Source of the DNA: Apilactobacillus apisilvae
GTDB lineage: Bacteria; Bacillota; Bacilli; Lactobacillales; Lactobacillaceae
Direction of reading: 5' to 3'
Assembly: GCF_023380225.1 (NCBI RefSeq)
Contig: NZ_CP093362.1
Coordinates: forward strand, 930,001-994,000
DNA length: 64,000 nt
The notes beneath the pieces were generated by a model. It saw nothing but the letters and a program-made list of their open reading frames with translations, did no database searches and was not told the origin of the DNA. Each line of letters begins with the position of its first letter. Within the stretch, counting starts at the first letter, position 1. Both the position numbers and the translations under genes were made by a program. Positions 15,641-24,347 of this stretch are shown here, in pieces.

Positions 15641-16768
15641 ATGAATAATGAAACACAAGAAAGTCACAATATTATATCTGCATTTAAAAACATGTGGTCC
15701 AATATGTTCTATATTGAAGGTAAAATGAAACGAGTTGATTTTTGGCTAGGTTTTATTGATGTATTAATCATCAGTTTAATTTTATTCATTATCATGCTAG
15801 GTACTAACAATAGTTTATGGTCAATAATTTTATTTTCCATTTTAAGTGCCTTTAACTTAATCATGTTTGTTACTTCTGCAATTCGTCGATTGCATGATGC
15901 TAACATGACCGGACATTTTTTATGGTTGTCATTTATCCCAGTATTGGGAAATATTATTGTCCTCTTTTTACTAGCAATGCCTAAGTCAAATGACAATCGA
16001 CATGCCCCATCAACTAAACCCGCTGATGATAACTGGGGTGCTAATCCGCTAAATTGGGTCATTATTATTGTAGCGGCATTATCACTATTCGCAGTTACTA
16101 AGTTAGTTGCAAACGCTGCTAATAATACTAATCAAGTGGAAAAAACTACCACTAATGATAATGATGAAGATAAGAAATCTTCTAAAGATAATGACGACTT
16201 AGCAAATGATGATGAAAGTAGTAGTTCTAGTTCATCAGAAGAATCACCTAGTTCAAGTGAACCTAGTTCTTCTTCATCTAGTAGTGAAGAAAGTTCCAGT
16301 TCATCAGAAGAAAGCAGTAGTTCAGAAGAACCTAAGCAACCTGATGAAGACCAATCTGATGATAAGCAAGATGATAATTCAAATAATCCATTAGAACATC
16401 CTGAAAAAAGCGAAGATGAACAAAAGTCAGATGATAATTCTGATGATAGCTCAAATAGCTCTGATGATAATAATGATGCTAGTAACAGTAGTTCATCTAG
16501 CCAACAAAGTTCCAATGATGAGCAAAATAAAAATAATCAGCAACAAACTAATGACAAACAATCAAATGATGTAAATAAACAATCAGATCAAAGCAGTTCT
16601 GATAACAACAAACAATCAGAGCAAAACAATTCTAATGATAGTAAGCAACAAAACAATCAAAATGAAACTCAAGAAAAACCTAATACCGCTAAAGAAATGC
16701 AGCCAGCACAAAGCTCATCATCTGATCAATCAGATAATGCTAGTTCAGCCAGTTCTAGCAATGAATAA
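15641..16768 (+). CDS. DUF805 membrane protein with long Ser/Asp/Asn/Gln-rich tail
   Basis: Residues 1-125 match DUF805: MKRVDFWLGF, three membrane helices, and SAIRRLHDANMTG. A fourth helix (WVIIIVAALSLFAVTKLVA) follows at about 138-160. The remaining 210 residues are low complexity, first Ser/Glu runs, then Asp/Asn, then Gln/Asn/Ser, with a strongly negative charge. Orientation is uncertain, but such tails usually cross the wall. Normal DUF805 proteins end soon after the third helix. Terminator follows. Confidence 0.75.
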   Translation: MNNETQESHNIISAFKNMWSNMFYIEGKMKRVDFWLGFIDVLIISLILFIIMLGTNNSLWSIILFSILSAFNLIMFVTSAIRRLHDANMTGHFLWLSFIPVLGNIIVLFLLAMPKSNDNRHAPSTKPADDNWGANPLNWVIIIVAALSLFAVTKLVANAANNTNQVEKTTTNDNDEDKKSSKDNDDLANDDESSSSSSSEESPSSSEPSSSSSSSEESSSSSEESSSSEEPKQPDEDQSDDKQDDNSNNPLEHPEKSEDEQKSDDNSDDSSNSSDDNNDASNSSSSSQQSSNDEQNKNNQQQTNDKQSNDVNKQSDQSSSDNNKQSEQNNSNDSKQQNNQNETQEKPNTAKEMQPAQSSSSDQSDNASSASSSNE

Positions 16769-16776
16769 ATAAACTA

Positions 16777-16812
16777 ATAAAGCACATCCTACATGGATGT
16801 GCTTTATATTTT
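16777..16812. terminator. Shared terminator
   Basis: A 13-bp stem (ATAAAGCACATCC 16777-16789 with GGATGTGCTTTAT 16795-16807), loop TACAT, between convergent genes. Confidence 0.85.
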
Positions 16813-18554
16813 TATAACAATAAATTATTTTTTCCCGCTCTTTTTATAAGTTCATCTCTTAATTGTTTATCAACAGCATATATATAAAGTCCATGAACAC
16901 CACGTTTCATCAATACATTTAATTCATTGTTTAATAAATTTTGTGAAACATCAACTTTATTTCCATTTGATAATGTCCTATTCTTCTTAGCATTGTTATT
17001 GTGACTTTCCTTCGGATCGTAAATTATTTTTCCATCTCTAAATTTTACCGAAGGTCCAATAATTAAGCCACAATAATTCAAATCAAATCCCTGAATAGTA
17101 TAAGTAGATCCTACTTCATCTATAGTTTGTGGCTGTTCAGCCCATGGTAGATGCTTATAATTTTTATTTATTGGTAGCTCTAAATTCCACGGAAGAGAAA
17201 AGTTGTCTCCAATGTTAACACGCCAATAATCATTATTTTCAGGACTTTTATTTTTGTATTCCCAATCAAAAGTAGCTACTACTCTAGAAAGTCCTTTAAA
17301 AATGTTTTCATCTTGACGATCATGGTCTTTAATTTTTTTATATAATTTAAAGGGATTATTAAAGACCTTAATTTCGTATTTATTATCATAAGGGATATCA
17401 TCAATCTTACCTTTACTGATTAAAGTTTCTATCCAATTAATAGTATGAATATTTGCTTGTATTCTATTTTGTTGTTTTAATTCAACTAAATTATTATTTT
17501 CCTTAGCATCAGAAATTAATTTTTTATATTGATCAGACTCTATATATTCTTCAGAAGTTAAAACTTGTCTAGGATCAATAACTGCAACTACAACTTTTGC
17601 TCTGTTAATAATATCACTAAGCTGATTTTTGCCTCTATAAGCTTGTTTACCTTGAGTTAATAATAAATGTGCTTCATCAATCATTACGATACCTACCTTA
17701 GAATCGGATTTAGAATGCTTATTTAAAAACTTAGTAGGTTTATTTACTATATCATCACCTTGCTTAGATTTTATTTCCAATTTATCAGCAATGTTTTTAT
17801 AAACTTCTACCTGTTCATTATGATTAACTAGTAAATAGCTTTCAGGTAAATCAATATTTTCATTAATTTCAGCAAATAAAGAACTAAGAAGAACTGTTTT
17901 TCCAGTACCGGCAGATCCTTCGATAATAACTAAATTATTTTCGGTATATTTTTGATTAACTTTGTCTCTAATTTTAGAAATAATTTTGTCTTTGGCATCT
18001 ATTTGTTCTTCAGTAAGTTTGTGAAATGGTGATGCTTTAAAAATCGAAGAGTTCCTTATATCTTGAACATCTGGAAAAAGTTCATTATTATCTTCAGACA
18101 ATTTGTTCCATAAACTACTAAATATTTTTTGACAATCTTGACTAGTATAATATAAATCTTGGTCATTTGAACGTCGATTGTTTAAGTGATTTATTGAATC
18201 ATCGCTTAAAAGATATTGCATTAACTTATTTTCTATATCGAGTGTTAAAGACTTATTAAACTCTTTGTGAGCAATAACAATAATCTCAGCATTTTTAGAT
18301 TTATTTAATTTTGTCCAATCTGTTCTGTCAGATGACTCATTTTTTAGATGTTCCTCAGTTCTACGAATAATATTATTAGTTTCACCTACATAAGCCTTAA
18401 ATTTATCTTTTTTTGCCTTATCAATAATTATATAAACAGTTGGATATCTAACAATAAATTTATTATTAGATTTAATAATTTCATTTTTAGTATTAACATT
18501 ATAATTATAATGTTTAATTATTGGTGTATACTTTTCACTTATTTTGTTATTCAT
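16812..18554 (-). CDS. GIY-YIG nuclease domain fused to DUF2075 (Schlafen group 3-like) helicase
   Basis: The likely start is ATG at 18554 (580 aa) after GAGAGG; the longer open frame upstream has no support. Residues about 38-115 resemble a GIY-YIG nuclease (TVYIIIDK, YVGETNNIIRRTEEHL). From about 205 a P-loop NTPase follows: EGSAGTGKT (Walker A, 213-220), VMIDEAHLLL (Walker B, 293-296), an LKQQNR motif and a late GSTYTIQGFDLNYCGLIIG block typical of DUF2075. It is divergent from a MazG-like gene. A nucleic-acid restriction or phage-defence role is inference. Confidence 0.82.
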   Translation of the reverse strand: MNNKISEKYTPIIKHYNYNVNTKNEIIKSNNKFIVRYPTVYIIIDKAKKDKFKAYVGETNNIIRRTEEHLKNESSDRTDWTKLNKSKNAEIIVIAHKEFNKSLTLDIENKLMQYLLSDDSINHLNNRRSNDQDLYYTSQDCQKIFSSLWNKLSEDNNELFPDVQDIRNSSIFKASPFHKLTEEQIDAKDKIISKIRDKVNQKYTENNLVIIEGSAGTGKTVLLSSLFAEINENIDLPESYLLVNHNEQVEVYKNIADKLEIKSKQGDDIVNKPTKFLNKHSKSDSKVGIVMIDEAHLLLTQGKQAYRGKNQLSDIINRAKVVVAVIDPRQVLTSEEYIESDQYKKLISDAKENNNLVELKQQNRIQANIHTINWIETLISKGKIDDIPYDNKYEIKVFNNPFKLYKKIKDHDRQDENIFKGLSRVVATFDWEYKNKSPENNDYWRVNIGDNFSLPWNLELPINKNYKHLPWAEQPQTIDEVGSTYTIQGFDLNYCGLIIGPSVKFRDGKIIYDPKESHNNNAKKNRTLSNGNKVDVSQNLLNNELNVLMKRGVHGLYIYAVDKQLRDELIKRAGKNNLLL

Positions 18555-18592
18555 AATAAAAACCTCTCTATTAAAATCAAAGGAGAACTTAA

Positions 18593-18904
18593 ATGGCATA
18601 TAAAGATATAATAAACGAATTACATAATTTTGATCAAAATCGTGGATGGGATAAATATCATTCTTTAATATCACTGTCCCGAGCTTTAGGAATAGAATCA
18701 TCAGAAGTAGAAAAAATTTTTTTATGGAAAAATAATGATAAAGATTTGTCTGAAGAAAATATTTATCAATTAAAAATGGAACTTGCGGATGTACTAATAT
18801 ACACATATTACATGTGTAATAAACTAAATGTTAATCCAAATGATATAGTAGAACAAAAAATAAATATTAATAAGAATAGACATTGGAAATTGGATAAAAA
18901 TTAA
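18593..18904 (+). CDS. MazG-like nucleotide pyrophosphohydrolase
   Basis: The 103-residue all-helical protein has the MazG/RS21-C6 pattern: SLSRALGIESSEVEKIFLW with two metal-binding Glu, then KMELADVLIYTYYMCNKLNV with the Glu-x-x-Asp pair. Such enzymes hydrolyse nucleoside triphosphates, often non-canonical or stress-related ones, to monophosphates and pyrophosphate. AAAGGAG precedes the ATG, and the start lies 38 bp from the divergent GIY-YIG-DUF2075 gene, suggesting a two-gene module. Confidence 0.8.
   Translation: MAYKDIINELHNFDQNRGWDKYHSLISLSRALGIESSEVEKIFLWKNNDKDLSEENIYQLKMELADVLIYTYYMCNKLNVNPNDIVEQKININKNRHWKLDKN
18608..18637 (-). promoter_or_regulatory. Candidate promoter of the helicase gene, inside the MazG-like gene
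   Basis: Minus-strand TTGATC (18637-18632), 18-bp spacer, TATTAT (18613-18608). It lies within the first codons of the divergent gene because only 38 bp separate the two start codons. Confidence 0.35.
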
Positions 18905-18966
18905 TATATATAATATCGATTGATAGCAATTTGCTATTATAAATTTCATTCCTTTCACAAATCTAA

Positions 18967-19005
18967 AAAAGTACCTTAACCAATTACTGGTCGAGGTACT
19001 TTTGT
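18967..19005 (+). terminator. Terminator after the MazG-like gene
   Basis: AAAAGTACCT (18967-18976) pairs with AGGTACTTTT (18994-19003); an inner ACCA/TGGT pairing extends it. Confidence 0.75.
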
Positions 19006-19089
19006 TTGGTTAATTTTTATGTCATATATGTATAATGTATTTATTGTAACATATATATAAATGTACATTATGTTGATAATAATTAAATA

Positions 19090-19373
19090 TTAATTAATTG
19101 CATGGAAAACTGCAAACGCAAAAATAACTAATAATATAAAAATTAAACCACTTGTGGCTGAAATAATTGTTCCAGCTATAGCCATCCTTTAGGATTTTTA
19201 AATAACCCGATGATTGAAAAAATGGTTCCTAATATCCAAATAACAATACTAATAAAAGATATAAATGATAAAACTATTGAAATAATAGATAATACAAATC
19301 CAGCAATTCCTATGGCATTATATTCATTAGTTGATTCTTGTTTGTACTGACTTCTTCGTAATTCATTATTCAT
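19090..19373 (-). pseudogene. DUF4190-like small membrane protein, frameshifted
   Basis: The first 65 codons from 19373 give a hydrophilic start and two membrane helices ending FKNPKGWL and a stop. In the next frame the sequence continues MAIAGTIISATSGLIFILLV and ends at 19090. One missing base near 19187 (GGATGGCT where GGATTGGCT would restore KGLAIAG) explains the break. The restored protein is 94 residues and looks like the DUF4190 family (function unknown). Confidence 0.6.
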
Positions 19374-19512
19374 AATACAGTATTCCCACTAGAGCCAAAA
19401 TATTTATATCATTATCTTTTAATAAAAATATAAAATAGATTAAAAGAACAACTGATAATACTTTATATTATCAGTTCATTTAGTTAAATCTTGTTTCAAA
19501 CATGAGTTATTT

Positions 19513-19541
19513 TTGACTGATTTATAATATATTGATATATT
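19513..19541 (+). promoter_or_regulatory. Promoter of the small membrane protein gene
   Basis: TTGACT (19513-19518), 17-bp spacer, TATATT (19536-19541). It rules out an in-frame TTG at 19532 as start. Confidence 0.6.
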
Positions 19542-19558
19542 CGAGTATAAAAAGAGAG

Positions 19559-19813
19559 ATGATTAAAATTAATAATCGTTCAAACATTTTAGTTACATTA
19601 TATTCATTATTTGCTTTACTAACAGTGTTTTTTTATCCTTCATTGGTTAATAATGTATCGTTACCAACTAAAATAATTTTTCCAATACTTTTAATTGCAA
19701 TATTTATTTTCACCTTAATAAAATCAAATGTGGAAATAAGCAAAAAATGGAAATTATTCATTGAGTTTACATATACAACTGGAATAATTTTAACATTCGT
19801 TGCAAGTTTATAA
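19559..19813 (+). CDS. Three-helix small membrane protein (paralogue of 24348-24590)
   Basis: About 84 residues with three hydrophobic segments. SLPTKIIFPILLIAIFIFTL aligns with SLAVKIIFSILLIGLFIWTT in the gene at 24348, and the C-termini (FVASL, LTASIL) also match. The two genes flank the Bce-like transporter operon. The ATG at 19559 lies inside the ribosome-site-like GAGATGAT; by analogy with its paralogue the true start may be ATT at 19568 (81 aa). Function unknown. Confidence 0.6.
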   Translation: MIKINNRSNILVTLYSLFALLTVFFYPSLVNNVSLPTKIIFPILLIAIFIFTLIKSNVEISKKWKLFIEFTYTTGIILTFVASL

Positions 19814-19847
19814 AAAGATCGAAAGAATAGACTTTCGATCTTTTTTT
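19812..19847. terminator. Shared terminator
   Basis: A 14-bp stem (19812-19825 with 19832-19845) with A/T tracts on both sides, between convergent genes. Confidence 0.85.
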
Positions 19848-21753
19848 AATCAACAATATGATGATACATTCTGGTCGTAATAACATAAACAATTAAATAC
19901 AAAGCGATTAATGCTATCGAAACTATTATTCCAACCACTATTAATAGTTTACTGTCATATAGACCAAATTCTGTAATAACTTGTTTAATAGCTGGTACAG
20001 CAAAAATTAAATTAATTATTGATCCAGCAATTGGAAGCATAAATACCATGATAACTTGACTATGGATACTCTTTGTAGTTTCTTTATGACTAAGTCCGAC
20101 CTGTTGCATGGTAATAAAACGTTTTCGATCAGAATAACCTTCTGATATTTGTTTAAAGTAAATAACCATCACAGTAGTAAGTAATAATGTTAAGCTAACC
20201 AAAATCCCTATCATTACTAAGCCACCAAATAATTGAGTTAACATTTGATAAGTTACACTTTTACCTGTGAATTGACCATTGGGTATTTTTAAATTACGTT
20301 GCATAGCATTTTCAAATTTAACGTTATTAGAAGTTTGATAATCAAAACCATTAAAATGCATAGTTGGCAAAGATTTAGGAACTTTTTTAACAATCATAAA
20401 CACTGAACTATAAATTGAATGACTAGGATTAAAAGAATATCTAAATGTTCCCATTTGTTTAGTACTATAATTTTTACCCAAAACTTTGATATTATTTTTA
20501 TTAACGTTAAAGGGAGCATACATTAGAGCATGACTATCATCTAGATTAATATTTTTATGATAGATTTTATTATAATCTTTTTCTCCCATGAACATTAATG
20601 AGCTAGTCGTTTTACTAGAAATATTATTTATATCTCCTTGTAAAACATAACTATCATTTTTCAAATATCCATATTGAGGTGATGTTGTACTAAAACTTAT
20701 ACGATGACTAATTTTAGCGTTATATTTTTTAGATACAGCATTAATTTTATTATTTTGTGGAACTGTTAATCCTTTACCATTTATAATAGCAACATCACTG
20801 GGTGTCCATACGTTTAAAATTCTACCAATACCTGAATAAATTGAAATAGAAGAAAACATAATTACCAAAACAGAACTACATAGCAAACAAATTGTAGCTA
20901 ATCCAGCACCATTTTGTTTCATTCTTTGTAACATCCCAGAAACTGCGATAAAGTGATTAGGTTTATAATAAAATCTTTTGGATGATTTTAATAGATTTAA
21001 AATCAAAATACTTCCTGAGATAAATAACAAATAAGTCCCAACAACAACTAATACAACTGCTAACATAAAATGAGAATATGCTGAAATTGTTGGTTTAGTA
21101 CTTAAAGTTAAATAGTAAGCACCAACTAATGACAAAATACCGATTATTCCACCTAATTTATAATGCTTATTAGTAGATGACTCCCCCTTAGATTGTTCCT
21201 TCCATAATTCTGTTGGATTTAACTTATGCAGTTTGAAGAAATCAAAAAACAACATACATAAATAGATGATGAAGAATAAAATTATTGTACTTGAAAGGGC
21301 TGACATACTAATTGTTGGATTATAAGAAACCGAAACATTAATTAATTTTAAAGTTGTCATTAATGACAATTTTTCGAAAACAAATCCGAAAACTAGTCCA
21401 AAAATAGTACTAATAAAGAATAATAAACTTTTTTCTAAAAATGACATTTTTCTTAGATTATTAGTAGTCATCCCCAACATGCTATAAAGTCCCATTTCAC
21501 GAGTCTTTTGTAAACGCAAAAAGTTGTTTATATAAAGCATGAAAACAAAACTGATCATCATTACAAATACAGAACCCATTTTTAAAAGTGCAATTAATGT
21601 GATTCCACTGGATAGTTTACTGATTTCATTGCTATTTTGGAGAGATAGAAGAATATAGTCCATCGCAACTAAAATAATATTTGATATTAAATAAGGAATA
21701 TAGATTTTAGCATGTCTTTTAAAACTAGATAATATAAGTTTATTGAATATCAT
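19846..21753 (-). CDS. Bce-type ABC transporter permease (FtsX-like)
   Basis: The 635 residues have ten predicted helices in the BceB layout: an N-terminal helix, a four-helix FtsX-like block (QKTREMGLYSMLGMT), then a large extracytoplasmic domain of about 200 residues (roughly 310-500), and a C-terminal three-helix block with RKRFITMQQVGLS. Such permeases sense and detoxify cell-wall peptide antibiotics with a partner histidine kinase. It is preceded by the ATPase gene (2-bp gap). Last gene of a regulator-kinase-ATPase-permease cluster. Confidence 0.88.
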   Translation of the reverse strand: MIFNKLILSSFKRHAKIYIPYLISNIILVAMDYILLSLQNSNEISKLSSGITLIALLKMGSVFVMMISFVFMLYINNFLRLQKTREMGLYSMLGMTTNNLRKMSFLEKSLLFFISTIFGLVFGFVFEKLSLMTTLKLINVSVSYNPTISMSALSSTIILFFIIYLCMLFFDFFKLHKLNPTELWKEQSKGESSTNKHYKLGGIIGILSLVGAYYLTLSTKPTISAYSHFMLAVVLVVVGTYLLFISGSILILNLLKSSKRFYYKPNHFIAVSGMLQRMKQNGAGLATICLLCSSVLVIMFSSISIYSGIGRILNVWTPSDVAIINGKGLTVPQNNKINAVSKKYNAKISHRISFSTTSPQYGYLKNDSYVLQGDINNISSKTTSSLMFMGEKDYNKIYHKNINLDDSHALMYAPFNVNKNNIKVLGKNYSTKQMGTFRYSFNPSHSIYSSVFMIVKKVPKSLPTMHFNGFDYQTSNNVKFENAMQRNLKIPNGQFTGKSVTYQMLTQLFGGLVMIGILVSLTLLLTTVMVIYFKQISEGYSDRKRFITMQQVGLSHKETTKSIHSQVIMVFMLPIAGSIINLIFAVPAIKQVITEFGLYDSKLLIVVGIIVSIALIALYLIVYVITTRMYHHIVD

Positions 21754-21755
21754 GA

Positions 21756-22511
21756 CTAATTATCACCTCTTGTTAAAGTGATCATTGTGTCATTAATTTT
21801 ATTTTGATATTCCTCTAAAGATAAATCTCCTCGATAAATTTCATGGTAAATCTTACCATCCTTAATAAATAAAGTTCTTTTGGAATGACTAGCAGTAGCT
21901 GAACTATGCGTAACCATAATAATAGTTTGCCCCTTGGCATTTTCATTACTAAATAGTTTTAATATCTGATTGCTAGTATTTGAGTCTAATGAACCTGTTG
22001 GCTCATCTGCTAATAATAAATCAGGATGTGTAATCAAAGCTCTAGCAATTGCCACCCTTTGTTGTTGACCACCGGAAATGTCATTAGGATATCGATCAAT
22101 AATTTTTGATATATTCAATTGATCAATAAGTGGTTCAATTCTTTCTTCCATCATGTGAACTGATGATTTATTTAAAACTAAAGGTAAATAAATATTGTCA
22201 CGATTGCTTAAACTATCTAATAAATTAAAGTTTTGAAAAACAAATCCTAAATGTTTTCTTCTATACTTAGCGGCATCATTTTTATTTAAATTACTCAAAT
22301 TTTGATTATTTAAAATAGCTTGTCCAGAAGTAGGTTTATCTAAAGTAGCAATAATATCTAGCAATGTACTTTTACCTGCTCCTGACTCTCCCATTATTGA
22401 TACATATTCACCACTATTAATATCGAAAGTAATACTCTTTAATGCTTGTACCGCATTTTTACTATTAGAATCATAAGTTTTCTTTAAATCATTTAAAGTT
22501 AATATTTTCAT
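21756..22511 (-). CDS. Bce-type ABC transporter ATP-binding protein
   Basis: The 251-residue ATPase has GESGAGKST (Walker A, about 39-47), the Q-loop FVFQNFNLLDSL, SGGQQQR signature and LLLADEPTG (Walker B). The sequence fits the MacB/BceA group that pairs with FtsX-like permeases. Its promoter region holds a BceR-type box (22575-22588), so the transporter is probably induced by the adjacent two-component system. Confidence 0.92.
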   Translation of the reverse strand: MKILTLNDLKKTYDSNSKNAVQALKSITFDINSGEYVSIMGESGAGKSTLLDIIATLDKPTSGQAILNNQNLSNLNKNDAAKYRRKHLGFVFQNFNLLDSLSNRDNIYLPLVLNKSSVHMMEERIEPLIDQLNISKIIDRYPNDISGGQQQRVAIARALITHPDLLLADEPTGSLDSNTSNQILKLFSNENAKGQTIIMVTHSSATASHSKRTLFIKDGKIYHEIYRGDLSLEEYQNKINDTMITLTRGDN

Positions 22512-22544
22512 ATTATATTTCCTCCATAAATACTTATTAATTAA

Positions 22545-22588
22545 AGTATAGTAGGAGGTAATTATTATTACTACTTACAGTTTTGTAA
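22545..22588 (-). promoter_or_regulatory. BceR-type operator and promoter of the transporter genes
   Basis: Minus-strand TTACAAAACTGTAA (22588-22575) fits the published BceR-like motif TnACA-N4-TGTAA. It lies just upstream of a weak -35 (TAGTAA, 22573-22568) and, after 17 bp, a -10 TATACT (22550-22545), the layout of an activator-dependent promoter. Confidence 0.7.
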
Positions 22589-22590
22589 GG

Positions 22591-23559
22591 TTATAATCTG
22601 ATCATCGATTTTTTAAAGGTTAAAATAAAAGAAGTATTTTTTTCCTCAGAAATGGAATTAACTTTAATATTAAGTTTATGACATACGCTTTTAACCAAAA
22701 ATAAGCCTATTCCTGTTGAACTTTTTTGGTTATGACCATTTTGGCCAGTAAAACCCTTGTCGAATATCCTTGGTAAATCGGATTTACTAATGGTTTCACC
22801 TGTATCTTTAATAAATAGACTATCATGTTTGAAAGAAATTATAATTTTTGTATTTTTATCAGAATACTTGATTGCATTAGATATTATCTGTTCAATACAA
22901 AAGTATAACCATTTTTTATCGCCTAAAATTTCAACATGTAAATTTTTTAAATTAGGTACTAATTGTTTATTTATAAATTGCATCGACATACTTTGCAAAA
23001 TATTCTTAACTAAGTTATCTAAATATATCCATTCAAAATCAAAGTCATTTGAATCGGTGAATAGTCTTTCATAGTTCAATAATATATTTAAATGATAATC
23101 GGCACCATTTATAGAATTAAACATTTTATCATAATTATAATCATTATTTTCAATACATATTCTCAATGTCGTTAAATCATTTTTAATTTCATGGGCTGAT
23201 AAATCCATTTGGTTCATTCTATCTTTTTGGGTAAAATTAATTTTATTAATCTCATCGACATAATCACTTTTTTGATGAATTATTTTTTCGTTCATCAAAA
23301 ATTCCAAAGGTGTTGAAAATTTGTAATTATCTAAATCATCATTATTAAACTTTTTAATTTTAAAAATATCAATAATAAGTTTAGCAAAAAGCCAAATTAA
23401 TAATAATAATATTGAATATCTAAATACATCAATAATAAGACCATCAGGTAAACTATAAGAATAATTCATTATCATCAATAGTAATAAAGTAAAAACATAT
23501 AAAAAAAGTACTGGTAATTGTGATTTTATGTATAATACAAAAAATGTTTTTTTATTCAT
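22591..23559 (-). CDS. Bce-type sensor histidine kinase (intramembrane-sensing)
   Basis: 322 residues from ATG 23559; the ribosome site GGTGG and an 8-base overlap with the regulator stop decide the start. Two close membrane helices with almost no extracellular loop, a phosphoacceptor segment AHEIKNDLT (His123), an N box ISNAIKYSDKN and a GTGIGLFLV-like G box (here STGIGLFLV). Such kinases sense through the ABC permease rather than directly. Translationally coupled to the regulator gene. Confidence 0.9.
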   Translation of the reverse strand: MNKKTFFVLYIKSQLPVLFLYVFTLLLLMIMNYSYSLPDGLIIDVFRYSILLLLIWLFAKLIIDIFKIKKFNNDDLDNYKFSTPLEFLMNEKIIHQKSDYVDEINKINFTQKDRMNQMDLSAHEIKNDLTTLRICIENNDYNYDKMFNSINGADYHLNILLNYERLFTDSNDFDFEWIYLDNLVKNILQSMSMQFINKQLVPNLKNLHVEILGDKKWLYFCIEQIISNAIKYSDKNTKIIISFKHDSLFIKDTGETISKSDLPRIFDKGFTGQNGHNQKSSTGIGLFLVKSVCHKLNIKVNSISEEKNTSFILTFKKSMIRL

Positions 23560-24226
23560 GGTCCACCATCTTATATCCAACTCCTCTTTTATTTTGTAGT
23601 GAATCTTTAATTTTAATCTGATTCAATTTTGATCTGAGTCTACTAATATTTACATTTAATGTATTATCATTTAAATAATTTCCACCTTGCCATAATAAAT
23701 CTAATAACTCATTATTAGGTACAAATTCATTAATATTTTGTAATAATATTTGAATCATTGAACTCTCAGTTGGTGTTAAAATAACACTTCCATTAACGTT
23801 TTGAATTTCATTAGTTAACTTATTATATTTATTGTCAGCCCAAAATATAACATTTTCAGAATTAGATACACGTTTTAAAAGAGCTTGAATTTTAGCGACT
23901 AATAGATTCATGGAAAATGGCTTCATTATGTAATCATCAGCGCCCAAAGAAACAGCATGCATTACATTATTATCAATATTGGATACAGAAATAACAATTA
24001 TTGGCACTTTAGAATATTCTCTTATCTTTTTAATCCAATAAAATCCATCTTTAAATGGTAATTGAATATCACAAAGAACGATATCAGGATTTTGATATTT
24101 TACTTCTTTAGAAATATTATTCCAATCATTAACACTATATGTTAAATAGTCCCATGAGTTTAAATTATTAATCATTAAATTCAATATATTTTCATCGTCT
24201 TCAACTATAAAAACTTTTTTATTCAT
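23552..24226 (-). CDS. Bce-type response regulator (OmpR family)
   Basis: 224 residues: receiver domain with acidic pocket VEDDEN, phospho-acceptor Asp53 (LCDIQLPFKDG) and MKPF lysine, then a winged-helix DNA-binding domain ending RGVGYKMVD. It heads the cluster and should activate the transporter promoter through the TnACA-N4-TGTAA box at 22575-22588. Confidence 0.92.
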   Translation of the reverse strand: MNKKVFIVEDDENILNLMINNLNSWDYLTYSVNDWNNISKEVKYQNPDIVLCDIQLPFKDGFYWIKKIREYSKVPIIVISVSNIDNNVMHAVSLGADDYIMKPFSMNLLVAKIQALLKRVSNSENVIFWADNKYNKLTNEIQNVNGSVILTPTESSMIQILLQNINEFVPNNELLDLLWQGGNYLNDNTLNVNISRLRSKLNQIKIKDSLQNKRGVGYKMVDHE

Positions 24227-24347
24227 AAGACCTCCAAAAAGATGAAATAAACTAATATCAGTATATCATTGTAAAATATTTTATTTGAATGCAAAACTAC
24301 ATTAGTATTACAATTATAATTAAATTATATAAAAAGAAGATGATACT

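Noticed and set aside
16132-16515. 127-codon Leu/Ser-rich open frame opposite the DUF805 tail
   Set aside because: It is the antisense of the Ser/Asp repeat region, a typical shadow of low-complexity codons.
16206-16750. Apparent short tandem repeats (AGTAGTTC, GATGATAA) as a minisatellite or CRISPR-like array
   Set aside because: They are irregular, without constant unit length or spacers, and are explained by Ser/Asp codon runs. No CRISPR array was found anywhere in the window.
18555-18806. 84-residue hydrophobic N-terminal extension of the DUF2075 protein
   Set aside because: It has no ribosome site, overlaps the divergent MazG-like gene almost fully, and ATG 18554 has a proper GAGAGG site.
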